A model generated the notes under the pieces. It saw only the letters and a list, made by a program, of their open reading frames with translations. It ran no database searches and had not been told where the DNA came from. This document shows positions 50,101-60,542 of a stretch of 64,000 nt of DNA, piece after piece. The DNA is from JBGAJN01 sp044224905 (GTDB lineage: Bacteria; Verrucomicrobiota; Verrucomicrobiia; Limisphaerales; JBGAJN01). The stretch is taken from assembly GCA_044224905.1 (NCBI GenBank), contig JBGAJN010000001.1:620001-684000 (forward strand), given 5' to 3'. Every line of letters begins with the position of its first letter. Within the stretch, counting starts at the first letter, position 1. Made by a program: the position numbers and the translations under genes.

Positions 50101-50832
50101 ATGACCACATTCAGCGCTGAACTCATCGGCACCATGGTGCTCATCATTCTCGGCGACGGCGTCGTCGCGAACGTCCTCCTTACCAAGTCGAAAGGCAATA
50201 ACGCCGGTTGGATCGCGATCACGGCCGGTTGGGCTTTCGCGGTGACCGTCGCGGTTTATCTGGTCAACGCAGTCAGCGGCGCGCACTTGAATCCCGCCGT
50301 CACGATCGGCCTCGCTTCGATCGGCAAGTTTGATTGGGCGCTCGTCCCCGCTTACCTCGTCGCGCAAATGATCGGCGCGTTCCTTGGCGGGGTGGTTGTG
50401 TGGCTCGCCTATCTGCCGCACTGGAAGGAGACGGACAACCAAGGCGCGAAGCTCGGCGTATTCTGCACCGGTCCCGCTATTCGCAACGCTCCCGCGAACG
50501 TCATCACCGAAGTTGTCGGCACGTTCATCCTCGTGCTCGGCGTGCTTGCGGTGCTTTCGCCGAAGAATCTCGTGCCGAATTCCGGCTTCGATACCGGTTT
50601 CGCGCCGTGCCTCGTCGGCGTCATCGTGTGGGCCATTGGCCTTTCGCTCGGCGGACCGACCGGCTACGCCATCAATCCCGCGCGCGATCTCGGCCCGCGC
50701 CTCGCTCACGCCATTCTCCCCATTGCCGGCAAGGGCAGCTCCGATTGGAGCTACGCTTGGGTGCCGATCGTCGGTCCGATCCTCGGCGGCATTATCGGCG
50801 CCTGGTTTTACAAAATGTTCTGGCCCGCGTAA
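50101..50832 (+). CDS. glpF: glycerol facilitator (aquaglyceroporin)
   Basis: Encodes 243 residues with six membrane segments and two half-helices: SGAHLNPAVTIG and YAINPARDLGPRL, both NPA boxes intact. The Asp after the second NPAR is the mark of glycerol-permeable members (GlpF type). It is the first gene of glpF-glpK-glpD. No ribosome-binding site is clear before the ATG. Confidence 0.93.
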   Translation: MTTFSAELIGTMVLIILGDGVVANVLLTKSKGNNAGWIAITAGWAFAVTVAVYLVNAVSGAHLNPAVTIGLASIGKFDWALVPAYLVAQMIGAFLGGVVVWLAYLPHWKETDNQGAKLGVFCTGPAIRNAPANVITEVVGTFILVLGVLAVLSPKNLVPNSGFDTGFAPCLVGVIVWAIGLSLGGPTGYAINPARDLGPRLAHAILPIAGKGSSDWSYAWVPIVGPILGGIIGAWFYKMFWPA

Positions 50833-50887
50833 CCTTGCCGGTCTCCGGAAACGGCGTCCTTTCATCACGCATTACCCGTCATCGCCC

Positions 50888-52374
<1,487 letters not shown>

Positions 52375-52378
<4 letters not shown>

Positions 52379-53943
52379 ATCGTGCTGACGCTCTCGGGCG
52401 CCTGACCGCCTCGTCGAATGACTGGGACGTGGTCGTCATTGGCGGTGGCGCGACCGGTCTCGGCACTGCCGTGGATGCAGCGGCGCGCGGTTATCGCACG
52501 GCGCTGCTCGAGCAGAGCGATTTCGCCAAGGCAACCTCAAGCCGCAGCACGAAACTGGTTCACGGCGGCTTCCGCTATCTCAAACAAGGAAACCTCTCGC
52601 TCGTTCGCGAATCCCTGCGCGAGCGCGGCCTGCTTCTCCAGAATGCTCCACATCTCGTCCACACGCTTTCGTTCGTAGTGCCGACTTACAAATGGTGGGA
52701 GTCGGCATTTTACGGCGTCGGTCTTAAACTCTACGATCTGCTCGCTGGGAAATTGAGCCTCGGATCCACGCGAATTGTCTCCCGTCAAAAAACTCTGCAA
52801 CTGCTGCCCGCAGCCGAGCCCGTTGGCCTGCGCGGCGGTGTTCAATACTTCGACGGACAATTTGATGATGCGCGTCTCGCCTTGAGCCTCGCCCAGACGC
52901 TCACCGACCTCGGCGGCATTGCGTTGAACTACTGCAGCGTTCTGCGGTTGCTGAAATCAAACGATCGTGTGTGCGGCGTGGTGGCTCGTGATCTCGAAAG
53001 CAATCGCGAGTTCGAACTCCGCGCCCGCGTTGTCGTGAACGCGACCGGCGTTTTCACCGACGACGTGCGTCGCATGGACGAACCAGGTGCGCAAGCAATG
53101 GTGACGATGAGCCAGGGAGCGCACATTGTTTTGGATCGCTCGTACCTTCCCGGCGCGAGCGCGCTGATGGTGCCAAGCACTGATGATGGCCGCGTATTAT
53201 TCGCCATCCCGTGGCACGATCACGTTGTCGTCGGGACCACGGATACGTTGCTCGCGGAGCACTCGCTGGAACCGCGTCCGTTGGACGTGGAGATTAAATT
53301 CCTTCTCGAACACGCGGGGCGTTATCTCGCGAAGAAACCGGTCGCTGCGGACATCCTCAGCGCGTTTGCCGGCTTGCGCCCGTTGTTCAAATCCGCTGAA
53401 GGGCAGAAGACGTCCAAAGTTTCCCGTGAACATGCGCTGATCGTTTCTGATTCCGGTTTGGTGACGATCACCGGCGGCAAATGGACGACGTATCGCGAAA
53501 TGGCCGAGCAGACAGTGGATCGCGCGGCTGATGTGGGCGGACTCGAATCACGTTCTTCACGCACGGCCCACCTCGCATTGCACGGCGCGACGAAGGATTC
53601 GTCTGCGGAAGCTCACCTCAAGGTATACGGAAGCGATGCCGAGAGCGTAAGCGAATTGATCCGCGGTAATCCGTCGTGGGGCGAGTTGTTGCATCCCCGT
53701 CTGCCTTATCGCGCGAGCGAAGTCATCTGGGCTGCGCGCTTTGAAATGGCGCGCTCGGTGGAAGATGTGCTCGCCCGGCGTATGCGCATCCTGTTCCTCG
53801 ATGCTCGCGCAGCGATGGACGCCGCGCCGAAGGTCGCTGCGTTGATGGCGGAGGAACTGCGCCGCGACGCGGCGTGGCAAGCAACGCAGGTAAGCCAGTT
53901 TAGCGAATTGGCGCGCGGCTATCTGCCCGAACGTGCGCATTGA
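52375..53943 (+). CDS. glpD: glycerol-3-phosphate dehydrogenase (FAD-dependent)
   Basis: Encodes 522 residues from GTG at 52375. The FAD motif VVVIGGGATGLGTAVDAAARG is near the N-terminus (key part GGGATGLG). SSRSTKLVHGGFRYL and ATSSRS are GlpD signatures, and TGGKWTTYREMAE ends the catalytic part before a C-terminal helical domain. It oxidises glycerol 3-phosphate to DHAP and passes electrons to quinone at the membrane. Confidence 0.96.
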
Positions 53944-54069
53944 TCCGAAGGTAAAAGTTGCGTGGTGCGATTCTCACCGCTGAGATTTCCGCCTCAACTA
54001 TGACGACGTCCGATGCGTTTCGGCATGACAGTCGCACCGCTTTTGTGATACCAAATGCCGATATCTCAT

Positions 54070-54996
54070 ATGATGAAGAACCGGGCTTCCTCACGGGCAC
54101 AACAATTCCTCTTCACCGCAGCGCTGCTTGCCTCGTTGAGTGGCGCAACGTCGCGGGCCGACACTTCGCTGTACGTCTCTGACACCGGAATCGGCTACAG
54201 CCGCATTCAGCGATACGACGCCACAGGAACGCCAATCGATTCCGTTTTCACTACCGCACTCGGTCGGGCCACCAGCATGGCGACCGACAGCTCGGGTTAT
54301 CTCTACGCCTCGTTCGGTTTCTCTTCGGGACCAGTTCGAAAATATTCGCACGAGTTGGTGGACCTCGGCGTTTTCAACACCAACAGCTTGGCCGCGCTGA
54401 CATTTGACAAGTCGGGCTTTTTGTACGGCGCGGTCGGTAATTCGATTTTGAAAATATCGCCGGCGGGCGTCGCCACGCCGTTTGCCTTCAACACCAACGG
54501 AACCCCGGTCGCCATGACGCTGGATGCCTCGGGCAATCTCTACGCCGCCAACAGCAGTACGCACTCGGTGCAAAAATTTGACTCCAACGGCAACGACCTC
54601 GGCGTCTTCGCGGACACGGGATCTTTGGCCCATCCAACGGGCATGAGCATCGACAGCGCGGGCTATCTTTTCGTCGCGGTTGGCGACGCGCAGTCCGTCT
54701 TCAAATTCCAGCCCAACGGCGCATTCGATTCGACTTTCGCCTCCGGCAACATGGTCTCCTATCCAACGTCGGCGGTCATTGATTCAAGCGACAACCTCTA
54801 CGTTCAAGGACAGGATAGTTTCCACACGATCAAACGTTTCGCCCCCGATGGCAGTGGACAAGTTTTGGTCGGCGGTGGTCTCGGTAGCTTCGGAACGCTC
54901 GCTATATCCGAAGTGCCCGAGCCTTCCGTTATCGCACTGAGCGGTATGGGGTTGGCCGGCGGATGGCTTGCTCATCGACGGAAACGTCGGGCTTAA
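54070..54996 (+). CDS. PEP-CTERM-anchored secreted NHL/beta-propeller-like protein
   Basis: Encodes 308 residues from ATG at 54070 (a second ATG follows immediately). A signal peptide (FLFTAALLASLSGATSRA) precedes repeated units with the pattern D-x-S-G-x-L-Y-x-A and the next strand (DSSGYLYASFG, DASGNLYAANS, DSAGYLFVAVG, DSSDNLYVQGQ). These fit NHL/beta-propeller blades. It ends with VPEPSVIALSGMGLAGGWLAHRRKRR, a PEP-CTERM sorting tail (Pro-Glu-Pro, hydrophobic stretch, basic end). The exosortase that would process it is not in the window. Confidence 0.88.
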   Translation: MMKNRASSRAQQFLFTAALLASLSGATSRADTSLYVSDTGIGYSRIQRYDATGTPIDSVFTTALGRATSMATDSSGYLYASFGFSSGPVRKYSHELVDLGVFNTNSLAALTFDKSGFLYGAVGNSILKISPAGVATPFAFNTNGTPVAMTLDASGNLYAANSSTHSVQKFDSNGNDLGVFADTGSLAHPTGMSIDSAGYLFVAVGDAQSVFKFQPNGAFDSTFASGNMVSYPTSAVIDSSDNLYVQGQDSFHTIKRFAPDGSGQVLVGGGLGSFGTLAISEVPEPSVIALSGMGLAGGWLAHRRKRRA

Positions 54997-55071
54997 AAGT
55001 TGCCGCCGACGGATTCAACTGACCGTGAGTCCGACGAAGGAATTGAAAAGGCTGAGTTCCCCGACCGCGCT

Positions 55072-55512
55072 TCAAACCGCCGCTTGTGGACAAACCTCCG
55101 CGCACCACGCGTCAATCTTCGCTTTGATCTGATCACGCACCCCGCGCGTGAAGGTGAGCTTTTCATCGGCTGGGCCTTGGAAGCTAGAGGGATCAGGAAA
55201 GCCCCAGTGGAGGCGCGTTCCTTGACCGGGGAAATACGGGCACCGTTCCGCGCTCGTTTCGTCGCACACCGTCACCACGTAGTCGAACTTCGTTCCGCGC
55301 TTGAGCATTTCATCGGTGGACTTGGTCGGGTTGCGGGAGATGTCGATGCCAATTTCCTGCATCACCTGAACGACGACGGGGTTGAGCTTTCCGGGTTCGA
55401 TGCCGGCGCTCTCCGCCGCGAAGGCACTACCACAAAGTTGATTCACAAATGCCTCGGCCATCTGGCTGCGAGCGCTGTTGTGAATGCAGACGAACAAGAT
55501 TTTTTGTTTCAT
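55072..55512 (-). CDS. arsC: arsenate reductase (low-molecular-weight phosphatase type)
   Basis: Encodes 146 residues from ATG at 55512. The P-loop C9-I-H-N-S-A-R15 follows the first strand. VTVCDETSAERCPYFPG supplies the downstream redox cysteines of thioredoxin-coupled ArsC. HWGFPDPSSFQGPADEKL contains the general-acid D-P. It reduces arsenate to arsenite. The start overlaps the DUF6428 stop (ATGA at 55509-55512). Confidence 0.93.
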   Translation of the reverse strand: MKQKILFVCIHNSARSQMAEAFVNQLCGSAFAAESAGIEPGKLNPVVVQVMQEIGIDISRNPTKSTDEMLKRGTKFDYVVTVCDETSAERCPYFPGQGTRLHWGFPDPSSFQGPADEKLTFTRGVRDQIKAKIDAWCAEVCPQAAV

Positions 55513-55988
55513 GAAATGGATGACGCCGCGCGGGGTTTGAAATTGATGCCCTGCAAGATCGGCGGGTTGACCTGAGGAATCCCGCACTTGTCTTCCGCAA
55601 GGCAGGCGGTGTGACGGACACCAAGTTGGAAGACAAGTTCGCCGCTCGAAGCGGTGAAGGTCTCGATAGGGAACTGCGAAATGAAGCCCGCCTCATATTC
55701 CACATCCACCGGCACGGCATCGCTCGGAAGAAGCGGTGCGGCGACGGCCAGGATACGGTGAAGCTTCTTGGCCGCGAGGCGATGTTCAACGTCGGTAGCA
55801 ACCCACACCTGCAGGCGACAAACTGAATCATCGCGCCGCGTGCCCCCGCAATCGACGAAATGCTTGTCCACGCGCGCGACCTCTGTGACGTGGGCATGCG
55901 CCGGCACGATCTGGCCGTTGGGCAGCGACCAGCGCAACGTGTGATTGGGATGGGCGGCGAGTATCTGGCGAAATTCAGCGAGTGTCAT
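55509..55988 (-). CDS. DUF6428 family protein (arsenic cassette)
   Basis: Encodes 159 residues from ATG at 55988. LRWSLPNGQIVPAHAHVTEVARVDKHFVDCGG is the recognisable N-terminal part (key stretch VPAHAHVTEV and FVDCGG). CRLQVWVATDVEHRLAAKKL and a beta-rich half with C-rich end (HTACLAEDKCGIPQ) follow. Such proteins sit beside arsC in ars operons of many bacteria; their function is unknown, and the paired Cys/His residues could bind a metalloid. It is coupled to arsC and follows the aquaporin gene by 31 bases. Confidence 0.75.
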   Translation of the reverse strand: MTLAEFRQILAAHPNHTLRWSLPNGQIVPAHAHVTEVARVDKHFVDCGGTRRDDSVCRLQVWVATDVEHRLAAKKLHRILAVAAPLLPSDAVPVDVEYEAGFISQFPIETFTASSGELVFQLGVRHTACLAEDKCGIPQVNPPILQGINFKPRAASSIS

Positions 55989-56019
55989 GACGCGCAAACC
56001 ATTCTTCAGATCGTCCGTT

Positions 56020-56688
56020 TCAGCAAGACGCGGCGTGGCCGCAACATTCCGATCCGCGCACAAGCGTGCATGCGGGAACAACGAGTAGAGCACCCAGGAT
56101 CGGCGCCGTGAGATAAACCCAAAGATGTTCGAAGTGCCCGCTGACAATCGCCGGCGCAAGCGAACGGAACGGGTTCATCGACGCGCCGCAAATGGGCCCG
56201 GCAAACATCGCCTCCAGTCCGATGACGGCGCCCACGGCGATGCCCGCCGTGATTCCTTTTTCCTTCGCACCGGTGGAGACCGACAAGATGACGAACATCA
56301 GGATTCCAGTGAGGACAACTTCAAGGACGAAGGACTGCCATGCACTACCGGCGGGCAGAGTCGCACCGAGTAATTCATTCTTTGGAAACAAAACGCGCAG
56401 CAGCCCGCTCGCGGCAAAGGCTCCGGCGCATTGGCTCGCGAGATACGGCAACACGCTGGCCAGCGGAAACCGGCGGGCTGCGGCGAAACCGAGCGTGACG
56501 GCGGGATTCAAGTGCGCGCCCGAGACGTCTCCCAACGTATAAATCATCGCCAACACAACGAGGCCAAACGTCAGCGCGACCCCGGCGTGGGTAATCGCTC
56601 CCCCGCTGACTTGATCGATCACGATCGCGCCCGTGCCGGCGAACACGAGGCAGAAGGTTCCGATAAATTCGGCGGCGTAACGCGGCAT
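56020..56688 (-). CDS. MIP-family channel of the arsenic cassette (AqpS-like)
   Basis: Encodes 222 residues with six membrane segments. The first half-helix has SGAHLNPAVTLG; the second reads CGASMNPFRSLAPA, with Phe in place of Ala in the second NPA box. Aquaglyceroporins in ars operons (AqpS) let arsenite out passively after arsenate reduction by ArsC, which fits the gene order aqp-DUF6428-arsC. No ArsR or ArsB/Acr3 gene is present. The role is inferred from context. Confidence 0.82.
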   Translation of the reverse strand: MPRYAAEFIGTFCLVFAGTGAIVIDQVSGGAITHAGVALTFGLVVLAMIYTLGDVSGAHLNPAVTLGFAAARRFPLASVLPYLASQCAGAFAASGLLRVLFPKNELLGATLPAGSAWQSFVLEVVLTGILMFVILSVSTGAKEKGITAGIAVGAVIGLEAMFAGPICGASMNPFRSLAPAIVSGHFEHLWVYLTAPILGALLVVPACTLVRGSECCGHAASC

Positions 56689-56692
56689 GAGA

Positions 56693-57361
56693 TTATTGTG
56701 CAGCCTTGCTCACGGCGGGATGCCGAATATCAATTGCCTCGTAGAGATAAACCACTTCCTCGGCAACGTTTTTAGCGTGGTCGGCGATGCGTTCGAGACG
56801 CTTGGAGATCGTCATCAAATGCAGGCATCGCGAAATCGTGCTCGGCTTTTCGACCATGTAGCTGGCGAGTTCGCGTTGGAGTTGCTTGTTGATCGAGTCC
56901 ACATCTTTGTCGCGCGGAATGATCGCACGGGCTTTTTCAGGATTGCGGTTCACGAACGCGTCGAGGCCGTCATTCAACATTTCGAGCGCCATCGTGGCCA
57001 TGCGCGGAATGTCCACGTAGGGCTTGAGCTGCGGTTCCTGACTCAGGTCAAGCGCGCGTTTGGCGATGGCGGAGGCTTCGTCACCAATGCGTTCGAGATT
57101 TTGGGAAATCTTCATCCCGACGGTGATCAATCGAAGATCAGTCGCAAGCGGTGCATGGGAGAGCAACACGATCGCCATCTCGTCCACCTCCATTTCCAGC
57201 TTGTCGATCAGGTCGTCGTCCTCCTTCACCTTGCGGGCAAGATCGTCATCGCGGTCCACGAGCGCCTTGATCGAGCCTTTGACAGCGGTAGCGGCAAGGC
57301 TGCCCATGGTGAGCAGCTTTTCTTTGAAGTCCGCGAGGTCTTTGTCGAAATGGGTTTGCAT
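56693..57361 (-). CDS. phoU: phosphate transport system regulatory protein PhoU
   Basis: Encodes 222 residues as two three-helix PhoU repeats. The metal-binding motifs E/D-x-x-x-D-x are seen as VKEDDDLIDKLEMEVDE and RIADHAKNVAEEVVYL (key part ADHAKNVAEE). It dampens PhoR signalling when phosphate is plentiful. It ends the pst operon, 61 bases after pstB, and is 4 bases from the arsenic-cassette aquaporin, so read-through is possible. Confidence 0.94.
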   Translation of the reverse strand: MQTHFDKDLADFKEKLLTMGSLAATAVKGSIKALVDRDDDLARKVKEDDDLIDKLEMEVDEMAIVLLSHAPLATDLRLITVGMKISQNLERIGDEASAIAKRALDLSQEPQLKPYVDIPRMATMALEMLNDGLDAFVNRNPEKARAIIPRDKDVDSINKQLQRELASYMVEKPSTISRCLHLMTISKRLERIADHAKNVAEEVVYLYEAIDIRHPAVSKAAQ

Positions 57362-57422
57362 GATTGTCAGTCGTCAGTTGTCCGTGGCGCGGCGTGACGA
57401 ACCACGGACGAAAATTGCTTAA

Positions 57423-58262
57423 TCAACCGAATCGCCCGGTGACGTAATCTTCCGTCTGTTTCTTCTTCGGGCTCGTGAAAATCTTGCGCGTGTCGTCGAA
57501 CTCAATCAGCTCACCGATGTAAAAGAACGCGGTCTGGTCGGAGATGCGCGCGGCTTGTTGCATGTTGTGCGTGACGATGACGATGGTGAAATCGCGTTTG
57601 AGTTCCAAGATCAATTCCTCGATGCGCGTGGTCGCGATGGGATCGAGTGCGGACGCCGGTTCGTCCATCAGAATCACCTCGGGCTTGATGGCAATCGCGC
57701 GCGCAATGCACAGACGCTGTTGCTGGCCGCCAGAAAGTCCGAGCGCGCTACTGTGAAGACGGTCCTTCACTTCGTCCCATAAGGCCGCGCTGCGCAGGCT
57801 TTGCTCCACGACGACGTCCAACTCCGATTTGTTACTCGTGCCGTGGAGACGCAGGCCGTAGGCGATGTTCTCGTAAATGGATTTCGGAAACGGGTTTGAT
57901 TTTTGAAACACCATGCCCACGCGTTTGCGGAGCTCGATCACGTCAACGTCCGGGCTGTTGATGTCTTGGCCGGCGATCTTGATGAGACCAGTGATGCGAA
58001 CGCTGTCGATCAGGTCGTTCATCCGGTTGAAGCACCGCAGGAAAGTGGACTTGCCACAGCCAGACGGTCCGATGAAAGCGGTGACGCGCTTCTCGCAAAT
58101 GGTCAGCGAAATATTTTTGAGCGCGGGCGAAGTGCCGTACGAAAGGCAAAGATTCTCCGTCGTAATAAACGGCGCCTCGGCGGATGCAGTGGCGGCATCG
58201 GGTTTCGGCACCGCGGGCGTGGGCGCTTTCAGGACGATATTGGGCACGGTCGTTTCCGACAT
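57423..58262 (-). CDS. pstB: phosphate ABC transporter ATP-binding protein
   Basis: Encodes 279 residues from ATG at 58262. An Ala/Pro-rich N-terminus of about 30 residues precedes the core: Walker A GPSGCGKST, FQKSNPFPKSIYENIAYG, signature LSGGQQQRL and Walker B ILMDEPASALDP. The F-Q-x-x-N-P-F-P motif is specific to PstB. It powers phosphate import through PstCA. Confidence 0.96.
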   Translation of the reverse strand: MSETTVPNIVLKAPTPAVPKPDAATASAEAPFITTENLCLSYGTSPALKNISLTICEKRVTAFIGPSGCGKSTFLRCFNRMNDLIDSVRITGLIKIAGQDINSPDVDVIELRKRVGMVFQKSNPFPKSIYENIAYGLRLHGTSNKSELDVVVEQSLRSAALWDEVKDRLHSSALGLSGGQQQRLCIARAIAIKPEVILMDEPASALDPIATTRIEELILELKRDFTIVIVTHNMQQAARISDQTAFFYIGELIEFDDTRKIFTSPKKKQTEDYVTGRFG

Positions 58263-58266
58263 AAAA

Positions 58267-59217
58267 TCAATTGAGCATCCGCAGTTTCTTCCGCATGCGC
58301 GAGCGGACCAGAATGGCAACGAAGTTCAGCGCGAAGGTCAACAGCAACAATACGAGCACCGTCGCGTAGAGAATCGGCCGCGTCTTCTCGATGTTCGGCG
58401 ACTGCGTCGAGAGGATGAACACATGGTAACCGAGATCCATGAACTGATCGCTGAGCGATTTGGGCAGCGACGCCATGTAATACGCCGCGCCGGTAAAGAG
58501 TATGGGCGCAACCTCGCCCGCCGCGCGGCCCACGGCCAGAATTCCGCCGGTCATGATGCCGGGTAACGCCTGCGGCAGGACAATCTTGATGATCGTTTCC
58601 AACTTTGTCGCGCCGAGCGCAAGGCTCGCTTCGCGTAAGCCAGAAGGAATGGCGCGCAACGATTCCTCGGTTGCCACGATCACGACGGGCAGCGTCATTA
58701 CCGCAAGGGTCAGCGACGCCCAAAGAATCGCGGGTTTGCCCCAGTGTGGTTCGTGGCCGCTCGGATCGATTAACCCGTCGAGGCTGCCTCCGACGAAGCT
58801 GATGAAAAAGCCGAGGCCAAACAAACCGAAGACGATCGAAGGAACTCCTGCGAGGTTGTTGATCGCGCCGCGGATGACGCGGGTGAACCAGGACGACGCG
58901 TGCGCGTACTCCGTGAGATAGATCGCGGTCGTCACGCCGACGGGAATCACGAAGATCGTCATGAGGATCACACGCGCGGTTGTCCCGAAGATCATTGGCA
59001 GCACGCCCGCTTTGTTCACGTCGAACATGTCCTTCTCCGTGCCGGCGGTGATGAAGCGCCAGGAAATGCCTTCCCAGCCGTTGATGAGAATGTTGCCGAG
59101 AATGACCGCGAGGATCGCCACGATCAGCAGTGTGGCAAGCCCAGTGAGGCTGGCGAAAAAGAACGACGGAAAATCGAAACGGTGCCGCTGGAACTTGGCG
59201 TGGGGTACGGAACTCAT
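58267..59217 (-). CDS. pstA: phosphate ABC transporter permease
   Basis: Encodes 316 residues with six membrane segments. VPSIVFGLFGLGFF is the PstA marker, and EESLRAIPSGLREASLALGATKLETI is the EAA-type coupling loop to the ATPase (key part EASLALGATK). The start overlaps the pstC stop (ATGA at 59214-59217) and the stop lies 4 bases before pstB. Confidence 0.94.
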   Translation of the reverse strand: MSSVPHAKFQRHRFDFPSFFFASLTGLATLLIVAILAVILGNILINGWEGISWRFITAGTEKDMFDVNKAGVLPMIFGTTARVILMTIFVIPVGVTTAIYLTEYAHASSWFTRVIRGAINNLAGVPSIVFGLFGLGFFISFVGGSLDGLIDPSGHEPHWGKPAILWASLTLAVMTLPVVIVATEESLRAIPSGLREASLALGATKLETIIKIVLPQALPGIMTGGILAVGRAAGEVAPILFTGAAYYMASLPKSLSDQFMDLGYHVFILSTQSPNIEKTRPILYATVLVLLLLTFALNFVAILVRSRMRKKLRMLN

Positions 59218-60392
59218 CGCTTGCCCTCCAGCCGATGCTTCAGCCGGTGCATCACGACATCGGCGAGAAGGTTCGACAAAAATGTCACGATGAACAGCAA
59301 GGTGCCGATCACGAACAGAATCCGGTAGTGATGCCCGCCGAAAACGGTTTCCGCCAGCTCAGCCGCGATCGTCGCGGTCAGCGTGCGCGTGGAGTCGAAG
59401 AAGTTCCACGATACGATGCTTGCGTTGCCGCTGGCCATGAGCACGACCATCGTTTCGCCGATCGCGCGACCGAAGCCGAGCACGACAGCGGCGAACACGC
59501 CGGGAATCGCGGCCGGCAGAACGATCTGCCACGCGGCTTGCCACTTGGAGGAACCGAGCGCCAACGCGGCTTGCGTGTAGCTTCGCGGCACACTCGTGAG
59601 CGCATCTTCTGCGATGGAGAAAATGACCGGAATCGTCGCGAGCCCCAGCGCAATGCCGGCGACGAAGGCGTTGAGCCGCGATTGGGAGCCGGAGACGGAT
59701 TGGAGAAAAGTCGCCATCACCATCAACGCGAAGAAGCCGAGCACGACGGAAGGAATGCCCGCGAGCAATTCGATGCCGGGCTTGAGCAACTCACGCGCGC
59801 GGGCGCTGGCCAGTTGCGAAACGTAAATCGCCGCGCCAAGCGCGAGCGGCACGGAGAAAAGCAATGCCACGATCGTGGTCTTCAGGCTGCCGATGATCAA
59901 CGGGATGAGGTTGTATTTGTGAATGTCGGAGACGGGTTGCCAGATGTACTCGGGCTTGTCGTAGCCAGTCCACTGATGCGACCCGAGAAGGTAGCGCCAA
60001 GAAGCTGTGTTGAGCTTGGCGTCCTTGTCCTTCGGCGCTTCCGCCGCGGATTCAAGTTTCACCGCCATCAGGTCTTTCAACGAATCGCGATCGAGATTCT
60101 TGAATTCCTTCGGCGTGAGCCCGAGATATTCCTGCAGTTCCGCGGGCGAGAGCTTGTCCATGTCCGCCACGGGAATCGTTTTCTGCACGAGCGAGGAATT
60201 CATCCGTCCGAACATCACCGGCATCGCCTCACGCGCGACGAACAAGAAGATCAGGAAGATCATCACGATCGCCGAGAGGGAGACAAGGAATACGAATTTC
60301 TCCGCCAACCATTCGAGCGGCCGCGCCCGATGGCCACGCTTCAACCCCATCCATCCAATGGAGCGGTTTGATTTCGTGTTCGTCGGCGACAT
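59214..60392 (-). CDS. pstC: phosphate ABC transporter permease with a long first periplasmic loop
   Basis: Encodes 392 residues from ATG at 60392. The core is typical: IPSVVLGFFALMVMATFL and the EAA-type loop (SYTQAALALGSSKWQ). Between the first and second membrane segments it has about 110 residues, including a helical stretch (MDKLSPAELQEYLGLTPKEF and KLESAAEAPKDKDAKL) that E. coli PstC lacks. It pairs with PstA. A hairpin and a Pho-box-like site lie in the 150 bases upstream. Confidence 0.9.
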   Translation of the reverse strand: MSPTNTKSNRSIGWMGLKRGHRARPLEWLAEKFVFLVSLSAIVMIFLIFLFVAREAMPVMFGRMNSSLVQKTIPVADMDKLSPAELQEYLGLTPKEFKNLDRDSLKDLMAVKLESAAEAPKDKDAKLNTASWRYLLGSHQWTGYDKPEYIWQPVSDIHKYNLIPLIIGSLKTTIVALLFSVPLALGAAIYVSQLASARARELLKPGIELLAGIPSVVLGFFALMVMATFLQSVSGSQSRLNAFVAGIALGLATIPVIFSIAEDALTSVPRSYTQAALALGSSKWQAAWQIVLPAAIPGVFAAVVLGFGRAIGETMVVLMASGNASIVSWNFFDSTRTLTATIAAELAETVFGGHHYRILFVIGTLLFIVTFLSNLLADVVMHRLKHRLEGKR

Positions 60393-60423
60393 ACGGGACG
60401 AGGTTAGTTGGCTCCGGGCTCGG

Positions 60424-60448
60424 CTGACAATCGACAATTGTGTGACGC
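60424..60448 (-). promoter_or_regulatory. candidate PhoB-box variant upstream of pstC
   Basis: The minus strand shares the 13-base string GTCACACAATTGT with the porin-upstream box, followed by CGATTGTCAG, so up to three half-sites (GTCAC, TTGTC, TTGTC) are present, though with one irregular spacing. It lies 31 bases upstream of the pstC start, after the pstS-pstC hairpin. It could drive an internal promoter. Confidence 0.4.
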
Positions 60449-60478
60449 AGAACTTTTCACCGGCTGGGAACCAAACAA

Positions 60479-60503
60479 CGGCGCCGGCTCATCGCCGGCG
60501 CCG
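60479..60503 (-). terminator. hairpin between pstS and pstC
   Basis: A perfect 10-bp GC-rich stem with a 5-base loop (CGGCGCCGGC / GCCGGCGCCG), followed on the minus strand by TTGTTTGG. The T-tract is short, so it may act as partial terminator or 3' stabiliser. It would let PstS exceed the permeases. Confidence 0.6.
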
Positions 60504-60542
60504 CCAGGAGGAATGCAGTGGAAAGTTTCAATGCACGGAAAC

